Source: Bettongia penicillata ogilbyi (Eukaryota > Chordata > Mammalia > Diprotodontia > Potoroidae). Taken from it: a DNA stretch of 64,000 nucleotides. The notes under the pieces were generated by a model, which worked only from the letters and a program-made list of their open reading frames with translations, was not told the DNA's origin and searched no databases. A program made the position numbers and the translations under genes. Of this stretch, positions 43,091 to 53,790 are shown one piece after another (within the stretch, counting starts at the first letter, position 1; each line of letters begins with the position of its first letter). The stretch spans positions 7,629,144-7,693,143 of the forward strand of contig JAJHZJ010000496.1 in the NCBI GenBank assembly GCA_023548195.1. Reading direction: 5' to 3'.

Positions 43091-43790
43091 CCAATCTCAT
43101 TTGGTTATGCAAATCGTTACTGAATCTCATACAGACATTTCAGCATTTGGGACAAGATCGGGTCTGGCTATAAATTACATTAGCCACCATATTCCTTAGA
43201 TGTGTTTTCAAAAACAACTTTAAAATCTTCCAAGCATAAGTATAACTAATTTACACTTTGAAAAATCTGAAGTCTGTTGAATTTTTTTAAGAGAATGTCA
43301 TTTTATACTGTAAATGGGCTCATGTCAGGCATCATTTCCATCAAGTTTAAGATGGTGACCCTTTCCTTTCAAAACGCTCTTGATGGTTAATCAGCCAATC
43401 AAGAAAGACTTCAGTCCTAATTAAAGCTTAGGGGGAAAAATGTAAATAAGCATAATGGACAGAACAGAGACAATCATACTCTCATTGGAAAATTAAAAAT
43501 AGAAGTAAATGAGAGGAAAATGTTTATTGCTTATTTGCATCTTCAGAGGGCATATGCAGTCATTTCTGCTGCATTGCTTACCATGAGTGTTAATAATGAA
43601 CTCCAGTGTAATTAACCATTAAATCAAGAAAATGATGCATGCTTGGTTGATGAGGGGCTTAAATGATACTGTCTTCTTAAGTATGAAATACAGCCTTTCT
43701 CTAAAGTCAACCAGCACCATTTTCTTATCCCTACCAAGGTAGAGTTTCCCATTTTGCTTTAGTGGCAAACTTCCATTTTATTCTGGTACT
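43091..43790. other. Unique DNA, candidate conserved non-coding block
   Basis: No repeat landmarks. 43300-43720 carries CCTAATTAAAGC, an octamer ATTTGCAT (43533-43540), CATATGCAG and GTGTAATTAACCATTAAATCAAG, the kind of motif-dense AT-rich DNA often kept in developmental enhancers. No direct evidence of conservation is available. Confidence 0.4.
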
Positions 43791-43792
43791 TC

Positions 43793-43945
43793 CAGAGAAA
43801 CCTGGGAAGATTTGTATGAACTAATGCAGAATAAAATGAGGAGAACCAGGAGAACAATTTATGCTATAATAACAAAATTCTTGAAAATATCAACCTGATC
43901 TGGAGGGGACCTTGAATGGTGATACTTGAAGAGACAAAGTTATGA
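43793..43945 (+). mobile_element. L1 3' UTR fragment
   Basis: AGAGAAACCTGGGAAGATTTGTATGAACTAATGCAGAATAAAATGAGGAGAACCAGGAGAACAATTTATGCT is the 3' UTR block also seen at 6.87, 54.7 and 55.2 kb. Confidence 0.85.
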
Positions 43946-43959
43946 CTGCTCTTACCAAC

Positions 43960-44160
43960 TCAGGAAAGGCTCTGAACATGGGCCTGAGGATGGAATAGCC
44001 AGACTGAGCTCACCAATGTTGTCCACAACGTGGTGCTTTGGGGGAGACTCACCAAGATATAGATGAATTACAATCTCTATCAGTTGAAGAAGTACTTACC
44101 TCAAAGTATAGGAAGTTCTTAAAGTTTGTGAAATACACTGATCACATAACATATTGAAGC
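43960..44160 (+). mobile_element. Probable CORE-SINE 3' part
   Basis: AATCTCTATCAGTTGAAGAAGTACTTACCTCAAAGTATAGGAAGTTC…GTGAAATACACTGATCAC resembles the ending of the 12.7/19.5/31.1 kb family (AGTTCCCTA..ATGAAATCACAGATC). The front part is not recognisable. Confidence 0.5.
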
Positions 44161-44349
44161 AACATTTTTTAGATTGCTAAATGGAGTCTAATTGTATTAC
44201 TCTATTTTTAACAATGGAATGTCCCAGTCAGATACTAAGTATTTATTCAGCTTTACTAAGTAAAAATGCATTTAACATATTTGCATATTGTATTTTTCTT
44301 TTATGTTGCTAAAATGAGTTTAATTCTATTATGTTAGATTTGTTAAAAA

Positions 44350-44605
44350 TGAGATGTCAGTCAACAGGCATTTATTAAGCACTTACTCTGTGCAAAACAC
44401 TGGAGATACAGGAGAAAATAAAAGCCTGGAGAGGCAATGACCCATGGAAAACGTTGTTTAGTGATGAGGATGCAATTCTGTGAATGAAAGAAGTTTTATT
44501 ATGTGTTTATTATGTGCCAAACACTGTGCTAAGTACCGAGTATACCAATACACAAGTAAGATAGCCTCTTCTCTTAAAGAGTTCCTAATGCAAAGGAGCC
44601 ACATC
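44350..44605 (+). mobile_element. Two fragments of the old CATTTATTAAGCAC repeat
   Basis: CAGGCATTTATTAAGCACTTACTCTGTGCAAAACACTGGAG starts near 44365. A second start, TTATTATGTGTTTATTATGTGCCAAACACTGTGCTAAGTACC, lies near 44497 and runs on to CTCTTAAAGAGTTCCTAATGC. Confidence 0.7.
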
Positions 44606-44701
44606 ATTAGTCTATCTTTTAACGAGAAAAAACATTGTCAGTATCAGCCCTCTGAGATTACCTCCAGTTTACCTGGTATATTTCTCATATGTACATATTT
44701 A

Positions 44702-44948
44702 AGGGTAGCTAGGTGGCCCAGTGGATGGAGTGCTGGGCCTGGAGTCAGGAAGACTCATCTTCATGTGTTCAAATCTAGCATCAGACCCAAGACACACTAG
44801 CTGTGTGACCCTAGGTAAATCACATAACCCTGTTAGCCTCAGTTTCTCATCAGTAAAATGAACTAGAGAAGGAAATGCCAAGCTACTCTAGGATCTTTGC
44901 CAAGAAAAACCCAAATGGGGTCATAAAGACTGAACAGAACTGAATGAA
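44702..44948 (+). mobile_element. Marsupial SINE with RTE-like tail, full length
   Basis: Head GGGTAGCTAGGTGGCCCAGTGGATGGAGTGC, GTTCAAATCTAGC (B box), TGTGTGACCCTAGGTAAATCACATAACC, GCCTCAGTTTCTCATCAGTAAAATGAAC, GAGAAGGAAATGCCAAGC, then GGATCTTTGCCAAGAAAAACCCAAATGGGGTCATAAAGACTGAACAG. Confidence 0.9.
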
Positions 44949-44954
44949 AACATC

Positions 44955-45078
44955 TATAGAAATCCATATTGCCCTACAAGAAAAGAGAGAAGATGGGGAT
45001 AAGGGAAGGGAGGAGTGTGATAGAAGGGAGGGCATATTGAGGGAAGGGGTGATCAGAAAACATTTTAGTTGTTTGTAT
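44955..45078 (+). mobile_element. HAL1-type 3' UTR fragment
   Basis: TTGCCCTACAAGAAAAGAGAGAAGATGGGGATAAGGGAAGGGAGG…GATAGAAGGGAGGGCATATTGAGGGAAGGGGTGATCAG matches 15871-15952 of the half-L1 closely, in the same strand sense. Confidence 0.8.
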
Positions 45079-45084
45079 GTTATC

Positions 45085-45192
45085 TACCCCATTAGAATGT
45101 GAGTTTCTTGAGAGCACGGACTGGTTTTGCCTTTTTTTTTGTATTCCTAGCTTATACATAGAAGGAATTTAACAAGTGCTTGTTTACTTAAT
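45085..45192 (+). mobile_element. L2 3' end fragment
   Basis: TAGAATGTGAGTTTCTTGAGAGCACGGACTGG, TGTATTCCTAGCTTATACATAGAAGG and TTAACAAGTGCTTGTTTACTTAATG make a diverged L2 tail. Confidence 0.75.
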
Positions 45193-45428
45193 GTTAATGG
45201 CATCAATGGATACCCAAGCATGGTGAGGAAGGAGCTAATGTGGGGCATATTTCAAAAGAAGATCACAGGATGATATAGCTGTTGATGTACTATAGAATAA
45301 CAATCAGATCGTTAAATATGACTCCTAAGTTTCTCTTGATGGATATTAGAAAAATAGGGATGTTGCTCACCATAAAGACAGGAAGGAGTCATGGGAAGAA
45401 AATGACCATTTCCATCTTTGCTCTATTT
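45193..45428. other. Unrecognised DNA
   Basis: No family is recognised. Confidence 0.35.
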
Positions 45429-45429
45429 A

Positions 45430-45502
45430 GCGTAAGTCAATGACTGCACCTAGTGCAGTGCCTGACACACAATGTGTGTTTAATAAATTATTTTCGGTGG
45501 AA
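45430..45502 (+). mobile_element. L2/MIR-like 3' tail
   Basis: GCACCTAGTGCAGTGCCTGACACACAATGTGTGTTTAATAAAT is the CCTGGCACATAGTAGGTGCTTAATAAAT tail. Too little remains to choose between L2 and MIR. Confidence 0.6.
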
Positions 45503-45918
45503 CTAGTTTCAATAATAATTTCAAGAATGAATATAGGTCCATGTGCCATCCTATATAGAGGCGAAAAAGATTGTTAATTGCAATAATAACGACAGCTAGC
45601 ATTTTTGGGGGACAACTAGACTGTTCAACTTATTCTCACTTTATCTAGTTACCTTCTTCACCAAGCTAGCAATTCACAGATATAGAAGGAACACTAGGGG
45701 GAGCAATGAAGTTTTTACAGTGTCTCATCTAGTCAACTCATGGATAGAGTCAATTGAGAGGGAAATAAACATAGTTTCCTATCTAGCTATATAGTTCTTT
45801 ATCAAAATACAAAGCCTCTCAATAATCTCAACGTATCAGAGACCTGGGGTTTTGGAAATGAGTGCACACCCTTTTAGTATTAGAGACTACTAAATCACAA
45901 TCCCATCCGTGTTTTATT
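45503..45918. other. Unique DNA, no feature recognised
   Basis: No gene or repeat is recognised. Confidence 0.4.
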
Positions 45919-45929
45919 AGATGGTCTTC

Positions 45930-46249
45930 TTTGGGGCAGCTAGGTAGTGCAGTGGATAGAGCACCAGTGCAGGAATCAAGAGACCCTGAGTTCAAATCTC
46001 ACCTCAGACATCTGACACTCACTAGCTGTGTGACCTTGGGCAAGTCACTTAACCCCAATTGCCTCATCCTGGGTCATCGCCAGTCACTATGATGAATATC
46101 TGGTCACTGGATTCAGATGGCTCTGGAGGAGAAGTGAGGCTGGTGACCTGCACAGCCCTCCCTCACTCAAAACAAAGTCAAGTGCAAGTCACGTTATTAT
46201 TTCTCTGATGGCACAGTCTTCTTCAGCAATGAAGGACAAACACACCAAC
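45930..46249 (+). mobile_element. Marsupial tRNA-headed SINE with 11-bp target duplication
   Basis: GGGGCAGCTAGGTAGTGCAGTGG (A-box region, 45934-45955), GAGTTCAAATC (B box, 45988-45998), TGTGTGACCTTGGGCAAGTCACTTAACCCC, GATGAATATCTGGTCACTGG, CTCACTCAAAACAAAGTC and TCTGATGGCACAGTCTTCTTC. AGATGGTCTTC flanks it at 45919-45929 and 46250-46260. Confidence 0.93.
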
Positions 46250-46260
46250 AGATGGTCTTC

Positions 46261-46555
46261 ATTAATTCCTGTGGCAGAAAGTTATCATCCCCTGGTGGTC
46301 AGCTTGGTGATGAACTTCTCTGACCATAGAATGGTAAATTTTCAAATGACATGCTGGCAAGCTGCCTGTGAGTCAATGCTTGAAGCCTTTCAAGAACTCG
46401 AAGTCCTATCATATGATCTTTGAAAATGCAGGATTACAGCCAATCTCTCCCAACACTCCCCTTTAAATAACTTTAAAATAACACTTCAAATAGAATTCTG
46501 GAGTTTCACAATCATCAAAAGGGAAGAGTGATAAAACTGACCAACCCAAAGCAAT
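46261..46555. other. Unique DNA, no feature recognised
   Basis: No feature is recognised up to the L1 5' end. Confidence 0.35.
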
Positions 46556-46559
46556 TTAG

Positions 46560-48850
46560 AATGTCAGGAGGAGAGATCTGTAACATGGGTGTGCTGCCTG
46601 ACCCAGAAGCCTGGTAGATGTGACACCAGTAGTTGGATTTGGTGGTGCTTACAGCAATAGTAGCAGCTTTGGGAATTCTCAGGCGAGAGATGGTAAGTGA
46701 AGAGGGAACTGGTCAGAAAGTGATGACAGGGGATGCCTGTGCTAGCACTGATAACAGGACTATATCCTGTTTGTCAACTCTATTGTTTGCATCTACTTTG
46801 AAGTCACAGTTCAAGAATAGAGAGAAGCATTTTTGGTCACAAGGCAACAGAGGCACTGAGGAGCAACAATGCTTGATATGCCAGGGATGCTGGGGCTCTG
46901 AGTAGCAGCAAGGTCTTGGAAGAGCAGAATCAATTCTGATCCCAAGGGATCAAAGGCTCTTCCTTGGTAAGGACAAAGTATAGACCAGGAGAGCAGCGAC
47001 TCCACCTCTCCCCAGATCACATGACCTTAGAAACTTCCAAAACCGCACCAATAACTTCCAAACTCCCAGAGCTAGTTGTGAAAACAAGAGAGCAAAAAAG
47101 CCTGAAGTTTGGGATAGTTTACTTCTTCCCTTCCCATCCCATCACCCCACCATGTGGGGAACAGAACACAGCTTTTACTTAGAGTTCAAAGTCAAGAAAT
47201 AGGCTGGAAAAATGAGCACACGACAACGACCACAACCACAACAACAGCAGCAATGACAACAAAAGTCTGACCATGGAAAGTACTATGGTGGGAAAGAAGA
47301 TCAGGACACAGACTCTGAAGAAAACAGTGACGTAAAAATAACCAGCCTCATATTAGGGCATCAAAACCTCACGAGCTGATGCAGAAAAGCAGAAACATCA
47401 AATGTATCTTTATCAGATTGCAATGCAATAAAATTCTATTCAACAAAGGACCATGGAAACATAGATTAAAAATTAATTGGAAACTAAATAAACTAATCCT
47501 AAGGAATGAATGGGTCAAAGAGCAAATAATAGAAATAATAAATAATCTCATTAAAAAGAATTTCAATAATGAGATGACATATCAAAATTTGTGGGATGCA
47601 GCTAAAGTAGTAGTTAAGGGAAAATTTATATCTCTAAATGCATACATTAATGAAATAAAGAGTAGATCAATGAATTGAATGAGCAATTTTAAAAAAGTTG
47701 GAAAAAATTTAGCATCCCCAATTAAACCCCAATATGGAAATCCTGAAAATAAAAGGGAGATTAATAAAATTGAAAGTAAGAAAACTGCATCAATAACAAA
47801 AACAAGAAAAAAATCACATGATCATGTCAATAGATGCTGAAAAAGCTCTTTAAAAAATTCAATACCTATTCTTATAACAGATTCTAGAAAGCATAGGAAT
47901 CAAGAGTCCGTCTTAAAATGATAAGTAATATTGATCTAAGTTTGACTCTGGGCAAGGCACCTAACACCATTTACCTCAGTTTCTCATCTATAAAATGAAT
48001 TGGAGAAGAAAATGACAAACCCATGTAGTATCTTTGCCGAGTAAACCCCAAAACAGGGTCACAAAGATTCAGGCATGACTTGAACTCAACAATATCTATA
48101 TAAAACCAAGAGCAAGCAATGTGCGTAATGGGAATAAACTAGAAGTCTTCTTAATAAGCTAAGGATGCCCATTGACACCACTATTATTCAGTATTGTATT
48201 AGAAATGACCTTGGTAATCTAGTGTTTGATAGATGCAAAAAAGCGCAATTTGGGGACAAGAACTCACTATCTGACAAAAATTGCGGGCAAAACTGAAGTT
48301 TGACAGGAATTAGGTATAGGCCAGCATCTCATACCATCTACCAAGATAAGGTCAAATAGGTTTAAGCATAAAGGGTGATACCATAAGCAGATTAGGGGAG
48401 CATGGAATAATTTACTTGTCAGATCTATGAATAAAAGAAGACATTCATAATAAGAGATAGAGAACATTATGGGATATAAAATAGATAATTTTGATCATAT
48501 TAAATTAAAAAGTGTTTACACCCACAAAACCAATGCAGAAGATCAGGGGGTAGGGGGGAATTTACTGCAAGTTTCTCTCATAAAGACCTCATTTCTTAAA
48601 TGTACAGAAATAAGTCAAATTTATAAGACCGTATGTCATTTCCCAATTGATAAATGGTCAAAGGATATGAACAGAATGTTTTGAGAAGAAATCAAATCTA
48701 TCAATAGCTACATCTCTAAATCACTATTGATTAGAGAAATGCAAATAAAAACAACTTTGAGGTACTCCTTCTCATGTATCAAATTGGTTAACATGGCAGA
48801 AAAGGGAAATAACAAATGTATGAGAGGATATGGCAAAAAATGGAACTCTG
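46560..48850 (+). mobile_element. L1 LINE, plus strand, with several internal deletions
   Basis: The 5' UTR (about 46560-47345) shares GGTCAGAAAGTGATGACAGGGGATGCCTGTGCTAGCACTG with the L1 at 3.2 kb but lacks its five tandem units. It jumps near 47350-47380 to the ORF2 linker (47379-47678, with IKNEW-like RNEWVKEQIIEIINN and YQNLWDAAKVVVKGKF). Near 47820 it jumps again to RT motif A (MSIDAEKAL), then to RT motif B (GCPLTPLLFS, near 48165) and ORF2's C-terminal part (DKWSKDMNRMF, near 48650). ORF1, the endonuclease and much of the RT are missing. It ends near the 3' end of the opposite-strand L1. Confidence 0.85.
47930..48105 (+). mobile_element. RTE-tailed marsupial SINE, 5'-truncated, inside L1
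   Basis: TTGACTCTGGGCAAGGCACCTAACACCATTTACCTCAGTTTCTC, TATAAAATGAATTGGAGAAGAAAATG and TAGTATCTTTGCCGAGTAAACCCCAAAACAGGGTCAC lie between two ORF2 pieces of the plus-strand L1. The tRNA-like head is absent. Confidence 0.8.
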
Positions 48851-49229
48851 GTTGTCCATTCCTTTTTGGTTTTTAATTATTTTATTTGTTTTCAGTGTTC
48901 TACAATCACTTCCATATAACTTAGATTTTTTTTCCCCTACCTCTCCTTGCTTTCCCCTTCCTTCCCTCCTCCCTCCCTGAGATGTCATACAATTTTATAT
49001 AGGTTTTACACATACATTCCTATTAAATACATTTTCACCTTACTCATATTGCATAAAAGAATTAAAATGAAAGGGAGAAATTATAAAACAAACCAAAATG
49101 TAATACAAAAGAAAATGACACATTACATTCTGTGATCAAATTCCATAGTTCTTTCTCTGGATGTGAAAGTCATTTTGCCTTAAGAGATCATAGGAAATTT
49201 TTTAAGTCCTTGCAATGCAATGAATTTCC

Positions 49230-50625
49230 AAGTCTACCAGAAAAACTTCTTGCACACTGTGGTTCTTTCTATGTACAAAGTTCTCCTGGTTCTGCTCCTT
49301 TCACTCAGCATCAGTTCATACAAGTCTTTCCAAGCCTCTCTGAAGTCTTCATGTTCATCATTTTTTATAGCACAATAGTATTCCATTACACTCACATACC
49401 ACAATTTATTGTCATTCTCCAATTGATGGGTATCCCCTCGATTTCCAGTTTTTGGCCACCACAAAGAGAGCTGCTATTAATATTTTTGTACATGTGGGAT
49501 CTTTTCCCATTTTTATGATCTCTTGGGGATAAAGTCCTAGAAGCAGTATTGCTGGGTCAAAGGGTATGCACATTTTTGTAGCCCTTTGGGCATAGTTCCA
49601 AATTGCTCTCTAGAATGGTTGGATCAACTCATAGTCCCACCAACAATGAATTAGTGTTTCAATTATCCAACATTTATCATCATCCTCTTTTGTCATGTTA
49701 GTAAATCTGATAGTTGTTTTGATTTGCATCTCTCTAAACAATAGTGATTTAGAACATTTTTTTCATATTACTATAGATAGCTTTAATTTCTTCCTCTGAA
49801 AACTGCCTGTTCATATCCTTGGACCATTTATCACTTGGGAAATGACTTGTATTCTTGGACATTTGACTCAGTTCTCTATATATCTTAGAAATGAGGCCTT
49901 TATCACAAACACTAGTTGCAAAAATTCCCAGTTTTCTGCTTCCCTCCTAATCTTGGATGCATTGGGTTTGTTTGTGCAAAACCTTTTCAACTTAATGCAA
50001 TCAAAATTATCCATTTTGCACTTCATAATATTTTCTATCCTCTTGTTTAGTCAAAAATTTTTCCCTTCTCCATAAATCTGATAAATACACTATTCCTTGC
50101 TCCATTAATTTGTTTGTAGTATCAATCTTTATACCTAGATCATGTACCCATTTGAACTTTATTCTTGTGTATGGTGTCAGGCATTGGTCTATACTTGGTG
50201 TCTGCCACACTGTTACCCAGTTTTCACAGTAATTGTTGTTGAACAGTGAGTTCTTATCCAAGAAGCTGGGGTTCTTGGGTTTATCAAACAGTAGATTGCT
50301 ATATTCATTGACTACTGAGTCTTGAGTACCTAACATATTCCACTGGTCTACCCTTCTGTTTCTTAGTCAGTGCCAGTGCCAGTGCCAGTGTTGTTTTATA
50401 ATACAATTTGAGATGTGGTAGAGCTAGGCCATCTTCCTTAGCATTTCTTTTCATTAGTTCCCTTGATATTCTGAACCTTCTGTTCTTCCAGATGAATTTT
50501 GTTATTATTTTTTCTAGCTCTACAAAATAATTGTCTGAAAGTTCAATTGGTATGGCACTGAATAAGTAAATTAATTTAGGTAGAATTGTCATTTTTATCA
50601 TTTGGCTCAGCCCACTCACGAGCAA
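49230..50625 (-). pseudogene. L1 ORF2 C-terminal region, frame-broken
   Basis: Pieces in different frames carry recognisable ORF2 text: [19 protein letters not shown] and FWKNRRFRISRELMKRNAK-type residues in 50305-50625, then KFKWVHDLGIKIDT and LLFDKPKNP in 50007-50336, and near 49464-49234 a stretch translating the L1 3' region. A (CACTGG)-like triplication (GTGCCAGTGCCAGTGCCAGTG, about 50370-50390) is a local expansion that alters the frame. Confidence 0.85.
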
Positions 50626-50754
50626 CTAATGTTTTTCCACTTACTTAGATCTGACTATATTTGTGCTAAAATTGTTTTGTAATTGTGTTCATATAGACCC
50701 TGGATTTGTTTTGGCAGGTAGACTCCCAAATATTTTATAGTATCTACTGTAGCT

Positions 50755-51480
50755 TTAAATGGAATTTCTCTTACTGTTGGGCTTGTTAATAATAATATAT
50801 AGAAATGCAGAAGATTTGCTTGGGTTTATTTTGTAACCTGCAATTTTGTCAAAGTTGTTCATTATTTTAAGTAGTTTTTTACTTGATTCTCTGAGATTCT
50901 TTAAGTATATCATCATATCATCTGCATAGAGTGATAAGTTAGTTTCTTCTTTGCCCTTTCTAGTTCCTTCAATTTCTTTTTTTTCTCTTATTGCTACAAC
51001 TAACATGTCTAGTACCATATTGAATAACACTGGTGATAGTAGACATCCTTTTTTCACCCCTGATCTTGTTGAAAATGCATCCAGTTTATCCCCATTGCAT
51101 GTAATGCTTGCTGAAGATTTTAGGTAGAAACTGCTTATTATTTTATGGAAAGTTCCATTTATTCCTATGTTCTCCATTGTTTTCAATAGGAATGGGTGTT
51201 GTATTTCATCAGAAGCTTTTTCTGCATCTATTGAGATAATCATGTGTTTTCTGTTAGTTTTGCTGTTGATATGATCAATAATGTTAATAGCCTTCCTAAC
51301 ATTGAACCAGCCCTGCATTCCTGGTATAAATTCTACCTCATCATAATGTATCATTCTCAACATTAGTTGCTGTATTCTTTTTGCTAAAATCTTATTTAAA
51401 ATTTTTGCATCTATATTTATTAGAGAAATTGTTCTATAGTTTTCTTTCTCTGTTTTGGCTCTTCCTGGTTTAGGTATCAA
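50755..51480 (-). pseudogene. L1 ORF2 reverse transcriptase domain, open stretch
   Basis: A 241-codon uninterrupted stretch covers most of the RT domain of ORF2, which in live L1s copies L1 RNA at a nicked genomic site. Visible motifs: [19 protein letters not shown] (residues 2-20), [10 protein letters not shown] (51-60), motif A as SIDAEKASD (83-91; the family has AFD, so Phe has become Ser), motif B region [14 protein letters not shown] (141-154; the family has GCPLSP, so Pro has become Leu) and the catalytic YADD at 185-188. The first Met is internal, since ORF2 continues upstream in other frames. Together with the frameshifts on both sides these changes show an inactive relic. No host function is suggested. 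Confidence 0.92.
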
Positions 51481-53514
51481 AACTATATTTATATCATAAA
51501 AAGAATTTGGGAGGACTCCTTCTTCCCCAATTTTCCCAAAAACTCTATATGGTATTGGAATTAATTGTTCTTTAAATATTTGATAGAATTCACTTGTGAA
51601 TCCATCTGACCCTGGAGATTTTTCCCTACGGAGTTCATTGATGGCTTCTTCAATCCCTTTTTTCTGGGATGGGGTTATTTAAGTATTCAACTTCCTCTTC
51701 TGTTAATCTGGGCAATTTATCTTTTGAAATAATCATCCATTTCATTAAGATTGTCAAATTTATGGGCATATAGTTGGGCGAAGTAAATTCTTATTATTGT
51801 TTTAATTTCCTCCTCATTGGAGGTGAGTTCACCATTTTCATTTTTGATACTGGTAATTTGGTTCTCTTTCTTTTTTTAATCAAATTGACCAAAGGTTTAT
51901 CAATTTTATTGAATTTTTCATACAACCAACTCTTAGTTTTCCATATTAGTTCAATAGTTTTCTTAATTTCAATCTCTCCTTTGGTTTTCAGTGTTTCTAA
52001 TTTGTTATTTACTTAGGGATTTTCAATTTGTTCTTTTTCTAGCTTTTTCAGCAGCATGACCAATTCATTGATCTCTTCTTTCTCTGTTTTATTCATGTAG
52101 GCACTAAAACATATAAAACTTCCCCTAAGAACTGTTTTTGTGGTATCCCATTAGATTTGTCAGGTTGGCTCATCATTGTTATTCTCTTGAATGAAGTTGT
52201 TGATTGTTTCTGTGATTTGTTGTTTAATCCACTCATTCTTTAGGATTAGATTGCTTAGTTTCCAATTAGTTTTTCTATTTCTTCCTGTAACTCCCTTAAC
52301 TTCTCCTCTAAGAATCTGGATGCTATACCACTTGGAGTATATATGTTTAGTAATGAAATTGCTTTGTTGTCTATGGTGCTTTTTAGCAGGATAGAGTTTT
52401 CTTCCTTATCTCTTTTGATAAGATCTATTTCTGCTTTTTCTTTGTCTGAGATTAGGATTTCTACCCCTGCTTTTTTTCACATCAGTTGAAGCATAAAATA
52501 TTCTGCTCCAACCTTTTACCTTTACCCTGTGCGTATGTCCCCATTTCAAATGTATTTCTGGTAAACAACATGTTGTTGGATTATGGTTTTTAATCTATTC
52601 TGCTATCAGTCTCTGTTTTATGGGAGAGTTTATCCCATTCACATTCACAGTTATGCTTACTATCTGTATCTTTCTTTTCATCCCCTTTCCCCTTGTTTAT
52701 ACTTCTGGTTCTCCCTTCTCCCTTCCCCTGCACAATAGAGTTTTAATTTTTGACCACTGCCTCCCTCAGTCTTCCCTCCCTTCTTTCAGTCCCCCTCCCT
52801 TTTAATCCCCTTTTCCATTGCTACTTCTTCTATCTGATTTAGCCTCCCCTCACTTTTCTTTCCTCCTTCCCCTCCTACTGTCTATAGAGCTAATTGTATT
52901 TCTATATTTACCTGAGTTTGTTGTACCCTCCTTGAATCCAATCAGATGAGAGTACCTCTGAATCAATGCTTGTCTCCCTCCCCTCTTTCCCTCTACTATA
53001 ATACATTTTTGTGCCTCTTCCTGTGATGGAATTTATTTTTTCTGCCTCCTCCTTTTCACATGTCTTATTATAATCCCTTCACACTCTTAAATCACATTTA
53101 TTATCATATCATTTAATTTATACCAACTCCTCTATGTATATTCCTTTTACATTTCATAATAAATATACAATTCCCCTGATTAACAAGTATCATGTTCCTT
53201 TATAAGGATGTAAACAGTTTGCCCATATTGTGTAACAAGTTTTTTCCCCCATTGACCTTTTTATACCTCTCTTGAGACCTGCACTTGAAGATCAAATTTT
53301 CTATTAAGTTCTGGCCTTTTCATCAGGAAGGTCTGGAAATTCCTTGTTCATTGAATGTTCATCTCTTTTCCTGAAATAGTATGCTCAGCTTTGCTGGGTA
53401 ATTAATCCTTGGTTGTAGTCTCAGCTCCTTTGTCTTACAGGTTATCATTTTCTAATTTCTTCAACCTTCTAATGTAGAAGCAGTAAGGTCCTATGTGATC
53501 CTGACTGTAGTTCC

Positions 53515-53790
53515 TCAATATTTGAACTGTTTCTTTCTGGCTGCTTGCAGTATTTTCTCCTTCACTTGATAGTTCTGGAATTTGGTAATGATATATTCCT
53601 TGCTGTTTTTAGTTTGGGGAACCTTTTCAGGGGGTGAACGGTGGCTTCTTTCAATGACTATTTTGCCCATTGGCTCTAGGATTTCTGGGCAGTTTTCCTT
53701 GATGACTTCTTGGATGATATTGTCCAGGCTCTTTTTTTCATCATGGCTTTCTGGTAGGCCAATGATTCTTACAGCCACAGCAACAGTCAC
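53515..53790 (-). pseudogene. L1 ORF1 C-terminal half remnant
   Basis: A 91-codon frame reads IIGLPESHDEKKSLDNIIQ and continues through ENCPEILEP, equivalent to the RRM-like part of the ORF1 at 14.5 kb (IMGLPESHDQ, ENCPDVLEP). Downstream (53400-53380) the LRPRINYPAKLSI-type block is readable in another frame. The upstream coiled-coil half is lost at the truncation point next to the RTE fragment. Confidence 0.85.

Larger units (their letters stand above)
48866..53788 (-). mobile_element. L1 LINE, minus strand, 5'-truncated in ORF1
   Basis: Reading the minus strand from 53788: the end of ORF1 (53790-53300), an inter-ORF spacer of about 650 bases (53300-52650), the ORF2 endonuclease start (SITVNVNGINSPIK, 52656-52612), the EN part with a deletion before the linker near 52270, the RT (51600-50755), the C-terminal region (50755-49230) and a 3' UTR to about 48870. 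This is the most complete L1 here at 4.9 kb. It is broken by frameshifts and stops and cut off at the 5' side inside ORF1. Confidence 0.9.

Noticed and set aside
42675..43173. Open frames of 151 (minus) and 135 (plus) codons across the GAA tract
   Set aside because: They encode only Leu/Phe or Arg/Lys/Glu runs forced by the trinucleotide repeat; no start context or flanking coding sequence.
47379..47678. 99-codon frame as a gene
   Set aside because: It is L1 ORF2 linker text within a deleted L1.
50755..51480. A functional reverse transcriptase gene
   Set aside because: It is part of an L1 ORF2 broken by frameshifts on both sides, with changed motif A and B residues.
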